From Neodiprion pinetum (taxonomy: Eukaryota; Arthropoda; Insecta; Hymenoptera; Diprionidae), in the NCBI RefSeq assembly GCF_021155775.2, contig NC_060234.1:42839026-42903025 (forward strand): a stretch of 64,000 bases of DNA. Reading direction: 5' to 3'. Below are positions 57,481-64,000 of the stretch, one piece after another. Position 1 is the first letter of the stretch, and each line of letters starts with the position of its first letter. Both the position numbers and the translations under genes were made by a program. Under the pieces are notes generated by a model. It did not search any database, had not been told where the DNA came from, and was given only the letters and a program-made list of their open reading frames with translations.

Positions 57481-59546
57481 TAAAATTTTTTTTATATACC
57501 TACCTATATTCAAATATCGCCCGCGAAATATGCAGTACTACCGTCTTTCGCGAGTCTGTCATTCAGTAGTACGTTAGTCGTTGCGTGTAATATTTGTAAT
57601 TCAGTGTATTCGTTAGTGGCGATGTCTGTACGGAATTCGCGTTTTCAGATAAAAGCTAACGTCATGCGCGGTGTCGCTCGGCACTTCGCTGTACAAATTA
57701 TTATGTCACGTGGACGGACGGATAGCAACCTTGTTTGGCAAAGGGGTGCGGCGGGTGACAATGGGCAATGCATCATGTTCAGGAAGATAGACGGAGCATA
57801 ATTCGTCGGGAGGAAGAAACAAGTGAAGTTTAGAGTGTAAAGTATACGGACATCTTTGAAAATAGTTCGACTCTTTTGTTATTTGTTGATCGATGCTTTA
57901 ATCGTTGGTGTTTTTTTTTTTTTTTTTTTCAACTACTTCCCTATCGTTCTTTCTGCCCGACCTTTTGCCAATTTCACACCGTAGACATGATCGTCGTTAG
58001 TATAGGTATCTTGTAGACGAAGAAAAAAAGTATAGGTATGTAATAATCTCGAGACATGTGAGATAACAGATATGCTAGAACGGTTCGCCCACCTTGTGAT
58101 ACACAAATCGTTTCGCGATCGCGTCAACCGACGAACCAACTCCAGAGTGATTGAAATCCGCTTCCAACAATAAACATGTGCCTAATACTATATACACATA
58201 TTGGAAGAGAGAGAGACGCGCGTGAGTTGTGTTAGCAGGCGAAAGAGATTAGCGAGAAAGAAAAATAGAGCACCAGAAGTAAAGGAAACGACGACGACGA
58301 GTGCCGAAATAGAAATCGCTGCTAAATTGTCCGAAAGATACCGTATGCACGGGTATATCCAAACACGAAGAAATAGGATCCCCCCACCTTCCCTCCTCAC
58401 CTGCTCCAATTGAATATCAAATAATATTACGTACAATTGCGGCATCTGATAAAATTCAATCATGTATGTGCATTACATGTATTATGTATAAATAGATTCG
58501 TTCACCTCCGACGTTTCATACACGTCATGCGGCATGTCACATTTAAATCAAGCGAATAAGAGAGGAAATGCATACTTGGAAACGAATGAATGGTGCAGTG
58601 TGTAACTTTGATTAATACAGCGTACAAGTTTTCTTATTACACATACGTATATATATGTATATATACACATAATTATCACTAATCGTATTCCTGTATGAAT
58701 TCTTTTTTTTCTTCCGTTGTCCTTGTTACCTACTCTCGAAACGATCAGTGATTTTTCTAGAGTATTTTACACAACGAATTAACCATAATATTAAAAAAAA
58801 TTTACACCTGTTATATTTACCTGTATTAATTGTCAGTGCATGCAGCACGCGGAATCGACGGGGTGCTGCAGTTATGGTTTTGTGGTGCGAGGGAGGCGCA
58901 ACGAAGAAGTAGTGCAGGGTGCGAAGAAGGAGGGCGTTGAAGTGATTTACTTTAAAATTAGTTGGGGCGTTGCGTATCGTAGCTGCCGTCGTTACTCCTT
59001 TACGGCAACAGACCGGCTGATCCTGACTGAATGTAAAATTAAAAAAAGAAAAACTAAAGCCAAGACTAAAACTAAAAATAAAACTAAAACTGTAACCAAT
59101 AATAAAAAATACAAGGCTAAAAGTAGATTTAAAAGAAAGAAAAAAGTATTTGCATCTTACTAACAATAAGAAGAAAAAAAGAAGAAGAAAAAAAAAAAAG
59201 AAAAACAAACGCAAAGCAAAAGGAAAGAGAGAGTGAAAAAACAAAACAGCAGAAACGAACCTATTTCGTCGTGTATATTCTTTTGTTCGAGTTTTTTTTT
59301 TCTTTTGTTTTCCTCATCCCTACCGCCGCCGTATCCTCGTCCCAATTCTATTCCAATTCCCGCCATTTCCATTGAAGAAATTTTACATCCCACTGCGGCC
59401 GTTCGGCGATTACTCGTGAAAGAATATAATAAATATTGTATTTCATGAGAATAATCGAAGTGCATCAATTAGGCTAATCGCCGCAAGTGATCTACACACG
59501 TATTTTATAGCTATGCGTACGTATTCGGTAAACTTGTTACAAGTGT

Positions 59547-59600
59547 AATAATAATAACAACAACAACAACAACAACAACAATAATAATAATAATAATAAA
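59547..59600. repeat. AAC/AAT microsatellite
   Basis: (AAC)n then (AAT)n just upstream of the Gs-alpha start exon, possibly within its 5' UTR. Confidence 0.9.
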
Positions 59601-59831
59601 AAAAACGTCAAGTAAACACAAATCTATATATACATACATAATAATAAAACGATACGTGTTGTACATAAAAATATAAATATTTATAAGAAGAGTAAGTGAA
59701 AAAAAGGTATATAAAATAAAAACAAAAAAAAAAAAAAAAAGGAAAAGAGAAGAGCAGAAAGAAGAGAAAAGGAAACGAAACAAAAACGGGATTATCACGG
59801 GAACGGTAGTGTAAAGTGTGTAAAGTGTGAC

Positions 59832-59970
59832 ATGGGGTGCTTCGGCAGCCAGAGCTCCAAGGCCAGTCAAGATGACAGTAAAAATCAAAAGAGGCGTTCG
59901 GATGCGATCACCAGGCAACTACAAAAGGACAAACAAGTATACAGGGCCACTCATCGCCTTTTGCTTCTCG
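59832..59970 (+). CDS. Galphas: Gs-alpha coding exon 1
   Basis: This is 46 codons plus one base of Gly47, ending at a GTACGT donor. It encodes the N-terminal helix that contacts the beta-gamma subunits and the membrane. Confidence 0.95.
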
Positions 59971-60856
59971 GTACGTGTATACATATCACATATTACGCAT
60001 AACATATTATCCGTACCTGTTGTTCTTCGGTACCGCCGAATAACTGCATGTTAAATTCAAATTCTAACTATATGTGCAACGCTTGACGATAAGACACGTA
60101 ATTACGCAATCAGTACAACTATGATCGTACTGCACAGCTGCAAAGATATTACAGAAAGAATGTTTCAATATTCGAGTACTATTCAAGAATTAATTATGAG
60201 GCTCCGAACGTTGAGTAACGTTATCGGAATGATTCCGAGTTTCGGAAAAGCCGTTATTTCGTAATTTTAAGAATCTCTGAAATGCAGTAAATTGTACGTA
60301 ATACGGTCTTTTTCAAAATTTAGCCACTTTAAAGTCACTACAAAATTGAAAAATATTATACTAATTATTTTGTTTTTTCAACCAATGTTTCGTTACGTTA
60401 ACGTTACTAACTTTAGCCTTAAATTTTTGAATGAAATTAACGTAAAAATTAATTGCTATCGAATTGATTGTTCGATATATAATGTATATATGTGATGTAT
60501 TCTTCTCGATGGTCATTCAACCGGATAAGTTTATCATAAGGCAAAAAATCTGACGCCTGTAAACGTTTGAAATGATTTAAATTGGAAAAAGGAAAATCCA
60601 TCAAATGTAAAGTCGATTCTTTGAATAATACGTGTTAATTTTAACCAAAAATTTTTAGTAGGTAAACGACACAAATTATAGTTCCAATTGTGAATAATTC
60701 TTGTTACAATTCGTCAAGCCAACGTTTCGCTCGTACGTTTATTATCCATACTTATATTTCCGTTTTGTTCACGTGTGTTTCAGGCGCGGGAGAGTCTGGA
60801 AAAAGTACCATCGTCAAACAGATGAGGATACTTCACGTGAATGGCTTCAGCGAGGC
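59832..60856 (+). CDS. Galphas: G protein alpha-s subunit (stimulatory), partial: first two coding exons, runs off the right edge
   Basis: Membrane-anchored GTPase that couples receptors to adenylyl cyclase. Exon 1, 59832-59970, encodes MGCFGSQSSKASQDDSKNQK and then RRSDAITRQLQKDKQVYRAT HRLLLL. Exon 2, 60784-60856, completes the P-loop GAGESGKST (residues 47-55, the same numbering as human Gs-alpha) and VKQMRILHVNGFSEA. The QKDKQVYRATHRLLLLG helix and Cys3 (palmitoylation site in Gs proteins) distinguish it from Gi/Go/Gq. Only 70 full residues plus two bases of codon 71 lie in the window; the rest (switch regions, helical domain, C-terminus) must be to the right. The start context GACATGG is good. 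Confidence 0.95.
60198..60420 (+). mobile_element. MITE-like element copy I, in Gs-alpha intron 1
   Basis: The left end is GAACGTTGAGTAACGTTATC and the right end TTCGTTACGTTAACGTTACT plus AACTTTAGCC. It is inserted in the first coding intron of Gs-alpha. Confidence 0.82.
60784..60856 (+). CDS. Galphas: Gs-alpha coding exon 2 (P-loop)
   Basis: The acceptor is GTGTTTCAG and the donor GTAAGT in phase 2. It encodes AGESGKSTIVKQMRILHVNG and FSE. Splitting of the P-loop's first Gly codon between exons 1 and 2 is seen directly. Confidence 0.95.
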
Positions 60857-60886
60857 GTAAGTATGGTCGATAATAATAATAATTTC

Positions 60887-61132
60887 TGCACCCATTTTCT
60901 CATCTAAAGTATCTTTTATTTACATTTTTTTACACGAAACAAGCGCAGCGAATAATCACTTCGTTATATAACAGACTTGGAAAAAGTATTGAAAAAAGTA
61001 AACGAACAAACAAAAAAAAAAAATAAAAATCTTCGTTGTACAGCAACCATTATAAGAAAGATTATTGATTATTTATTCGTCAGAGCGGTTTACTTATTCC
61101 TTATGTATATATATGTATGTATTGTTATCCTC
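60887..61132 (+). repeat. Direct duplication copy 1 in Gs-alpha intron 2
   Basis: It runs from TGCACCCATTTTCTC to TATTGTTATCCTC and matches 62772-63018 with only a few substitutions and small indels in A- and TA-runs. It starts 30 bp after the exon 2 donor. Confidence 0.9.
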
Positions 61133-61396
61133 ATTTTAAAGCGTAAAATCGGTAATTTCACTGCACGCACAAATCGATTAAAGTTTAATTTTATTTTTTT
61201 AAGCATAATAAACGTAATACAACACAGAAAACAATTAGTAAACTGACAATGCAACGGTTTTATTATTCAGCAAACGTCGTTGAAATGTAGATAAAAATTG
61301 AATTGTAGCTGTGGTATTATTACAAGAATATCTATGTATGCAAGCGAAACAATTCCACGATATCAGAGAGAATCATGCAACAAATTGTGGTATTCC

Positions 61397-61412
61397 ATAT
61401 ATATATATATAA

Positions 61413-61482
<70 letters not shown>

Positions 61483-61510
61483 TATATTATATTATATTAT
61501 ATAATATATA
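61397..61510. repeat. AT microsatellite
   Basis: A long (AT)n/(TTATA)n tract lies between the two copies of the intron duplication. Confidence 0.9.
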
Positions 61511-62614
61511 ACGGTACGTAGCGTTTTTGTGAAATAAACGTTCGTGACAGAAGTTATGAGAATTTTGTCAAATCTTACGAGAAGATATGGCGCAAATTTA
61601 ACGGGGATAACTGGTAATATGGGAATGACGTCGGCGTTAATGATTTACGCAAGTTGACGACGAGTCGAGAAGAATGCGCAGTCACAATGATTATAACTGA
61701 TCGGTATTGCTGACTATACGGTAAAGAGCAAAAAGCAGCGCGATGAAATCCAGGCGTTGAATGGAAAAATCATACCAGGAAAAGAAAAAAAATAAAACAA
61801 AATAGGATGTCATTCAAGTTCGGTTTCAGCATCGGGTGCTTATGTGTAATGGAAAATTATGAGAAGCAAGTTCATAGGCGTAGTAAATTCTTCTCCACCC
61901 GCCTCATACGTTATTATACCTCTCATGCCAACAACCCAGCCACCGAGCGTGTAAACATTATGTAAAGAAAAGTGGGAAAAAAAAAAGAATTAGAAAAAGA
62001 AAAAAAAAAGGAAAAAAAAAATGACACGGCGGCTCGCGTTGTCGTAAATTATGCAGCAATGAGACATATATTCGCGATAAGAAACGCGGGCCGCGGAAAA
62101 GACGAGAGATTTTATTACTGGTTTCGCCTTAACGTATCATGTGTAATAAGGTATACTTGCCGAGATATTATAACCTGCAGTTACTTACAACTGCGGACGA
62201 TAGTTTGAATCAATCTTTGCCTGCACGATTTTCTCCACCATCTTTCACACTCATGTGTATGTATATATATATATATTGTGTATATGTATATTGTATACAT
62301 CAATTCCAACGTCAAGATTCTCAAAAATTTTCCTAGATCCCGAAAACATTTCGCCATGCATGTATATGCGATGAGAATAAAAACAATATTCCTCCGTAAT
62401 TATGTGTGTATGAGATACCTATACATACACGTATAAATTAGTTTTCTCATTCGTCATTTAGCTTGTACGACGAGTTTCCGAAAATGTGATACATTATGTA
62501 CTGTATAATAATACATCGGACGAAGGAAAAATTAAAAAAAAATTTTTTGTTCTAAATTTCAATTCCTGCGTTGGAAAATCTAATTTACTGGCAGTAGGTT
62601 TTTCTTCTTTCTTT

Positions 62615-62639
62615 TCTCTCTCTCTCTCTCTCTCTCTCT
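62615..62639. repeat. CT microsatellite
   Basis: This is a (CT)12 tract in Gs-alpha intron 2. Confidence 0.9.
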
Positions 62640-62771
62640 TTACTTTTCCTTTCGTTGAGTATAGGAAACCTGTAGAAAAATTCGATTGATTGTGAATTTT
62701 TGTTTGGTACTGATGAGTAAATTAAAAAAAGTTTACAATCTTGCGATTATATACACACATACATATATATA

Positions 62772-63018
62772 TGCATCCATTTTCTCATCTAAAGTATCTT
62801 TTATTTACATTTTTTTACACGAAACAAGCGCAGCGAATAATTACTTCGTTATATAACAGACTTGGAAAAAGTATTGAAAAAAGAAAACGAACAAACAAAA
62901 AAAAATAAATAAAAATCTTCGTTGTACAGCAATCATTATAAGAAAGATTATTGATTATTTATTCGTCAGAGCGGTCTACTTATTCCTTATGTATATATAT
63001 ATATGTATTGTTATCCTC
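62772..63018 (+). repeat. Direct duplication copy 2 in Gs-alpha intron 2
   Basis: This is the second copy of the 60887-61132 segment, about 1.9 kb downstream and in the same orientation. It shows, for example, a C to T change in TGCATCCATTTT and an altered A-run. Confidence 0.9.
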
Positions 63019-63223
63019 TATATCCATATATATGTATTACAACAGATTTCGTTGAAGAAAATCGTATCCTGATAATAATATTATACCGAAGCATACACAG
63101 GTTTAATACGCGTATTTATCCGCATGTGTGATGTTGAGTATTTTTAAACCTGCATTGCGGTTCTTCATGTGTCGTCGTGCTGTGATAATAACTTATTCTA
63201 CACTCGTATATATACGCGTTACC

Positions 63224-63249
63224 TATATATATATATATATATATATATA
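63224..63249. repeat. TA microsatellite
   Basis: This is a (TA)13 tract followed by short AGTTAT repeats. Confidence 0.85.
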
Positions 63250-64000
63250 GTTATAGTTATAGTTATATGTATTTGTGCATCATATATGATTACACGTTAC
63301 ACCGTTGTTATACTACATATATCGAATTAATACTTTCCACGAAGCATTTAATCGCGGTTTTAGCCGGAGTTCGGTATATCGCCCATTGTCAGCAGTGTCG
63401 CTCTTGGGGAATGAGAAAAACTTATACAAATGTAGATTCTGTCATCATTTTGTATCAAATCATCGGCTTCATTTTTTCCGGCAAGGGGGGGGGATCAGGC
63501 TTGATCGTTAGCGATTGATGATGATTTCATTTGCTCTGATGACAGAAAAAAAAAAAAAATCAATTGTACTGTTTTTGAATAGAAGAACGTATAACGAGAC
63601 AACTCGCTTCGTTAATATTAGATTCGAATTTTGTTATTGCATTGCGATATCAAGATTTGGGAAAAATTGATGAGCAACGAATGATTCGACAAATATTAAC
63701 CTATGTTTGAAACAATATGACTGTAATATTATGTTGATTTGATTTAAATGGGCGACGGTGTGATAAATCTATTATTTCAAAAGTTATTCAAGATCCTTAA
63801 ATGACTATTCGACCTTGAATAACTTTTGAACGAGTAAATTTATCAGAAAATAATAAGAGACACCATTTCTGAAGAGCGTTCAATTCTCTGCAAAAACATG
63901 TCTGTGAATTTTCTGTACGACGCATCGTTGCAGCTAGTTATAGAAATCAGCAGGACCAAGAAACATTTTTGCCATGTTATTCTTATGAAAAATTTACTAC

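Larger units (their letters stand above)
54016..59831. other. Interval between C/EBP-gamma and Gs-alpha
   Basis: This 5.8-kb stretch has no recognised coding sequence. It contains AT-rich sequence (54.0-55.0 kb), a GC-rich block at about 55.5-56.35 kb that is a candidate Gs-alpha promoter or first exon, a C13 run at 56982, one MITE copy (57263-57480), a T19 run at 57911 and a very A-rich stretch at 59.04-59.23 kb. The Gs-alpha 5' UTR must lie somewhere in here. Confidence 0.5.
60857..64000 (+). other. Galphas: Gs-alpha intron 2, open at the right edge
   Basis: I found no third exon (expected motif KKNIRDAI or similar) up to 64000. The intron contains a 246-bp direct duplication (60887-61132 and 62772-63018), an AT microsatellite (61397-61510), a CT microsatellite (62615-62639) and a TA microsatellite (63224-63249). 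Confidence 0.7.

Noticed and set aside
58726..59244. Phe/Leu-rich 172-codon minus-strand ORF and a Lys-rich plus-strand ORF
   Set aside because: They are opposite readings of an A-rich low-complexity tract upstream of Gs-alpha.
61972..62208. Gs-alpha exon 3
   Set aside because: The ORF is Lys-rich from an A-run and lacks the expected conserved helical-domain sequence after the P-loop exon.

Overview
The window is animal nuclear DNA, most likely from an insect. Split genes use GT-AG introns from about 90 bp to nearly 14 kb, there are many simple-sequence repeats, and most of the sequence is intronic or intergenic. Three protein-coding genes can be supported. The abundance of short inverted-repeat elements, the long G/C homopolymers and an interstitial TTAGG tract fit an insect, and a hymenopteran (perhaps a sawfly) is my best guess. 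The species call is an inference only.

Layout: (1) Positions 1-25.5 kb hold no gene that I recognise. They contain alternating GC-rich blocks, AT-rich stretches, microsatellites, several copies of a short MITE-like family, a foldback element near 2 kb and a second TIR element near 16.2 kb. (2) Positions 25.57-50.08 kb, minus strand, hold a complete MYST-family histone acetyltransferase of the KAT7/HBO1 (chameau) type. I resolve 13 coding exons that stay in frame for 911 codons. The catalytic domain is split by introns of 13.8 kb and 5.3 kb, and these introns contain GC-rich blocks, repeats, a long palindrome and candidate regulatory motifs. (3) Positions 52.68-53.48 kb, plus strand, hold a complete small bZIP protein, C/EBP-gamma (124 aa, three coding exons), divergent from the KAT7 gene. 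(4) Positions 59.83 kb to beyond the right edge, plus strand, hold the first two coding exons of the stimulatory G-protein alpha subunit (Gs-alpha). The gene runs off the window in its second coding intron, which carries a near-identical 246-bp direct duplication.

The genes do not form an operon-like unit. KAT7 acetylates chromatin, C/EBP-gamma is a dimerising transcription factor, and Gs-alpha couples receptors to adenylyl cyclase. KAT7 and C/EBP-gamma start about 2.6 kb apart, head to head, so they may share an upstream regulatory interval.

The most unusual material is non-coding: a nine-copy MITE-like family, two foldback elements, a perfect nuclear-receptor DR4 site and an overlapping CRE/E-box in one GC-rich block inside the KAT7 gene, a CARE-like site upstream of C/EBP-gamma, and an unusual set of long G/C runs. 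I found no CRISPR array, rRNA, confident tRNA, or recognisable transposase or viral gene.
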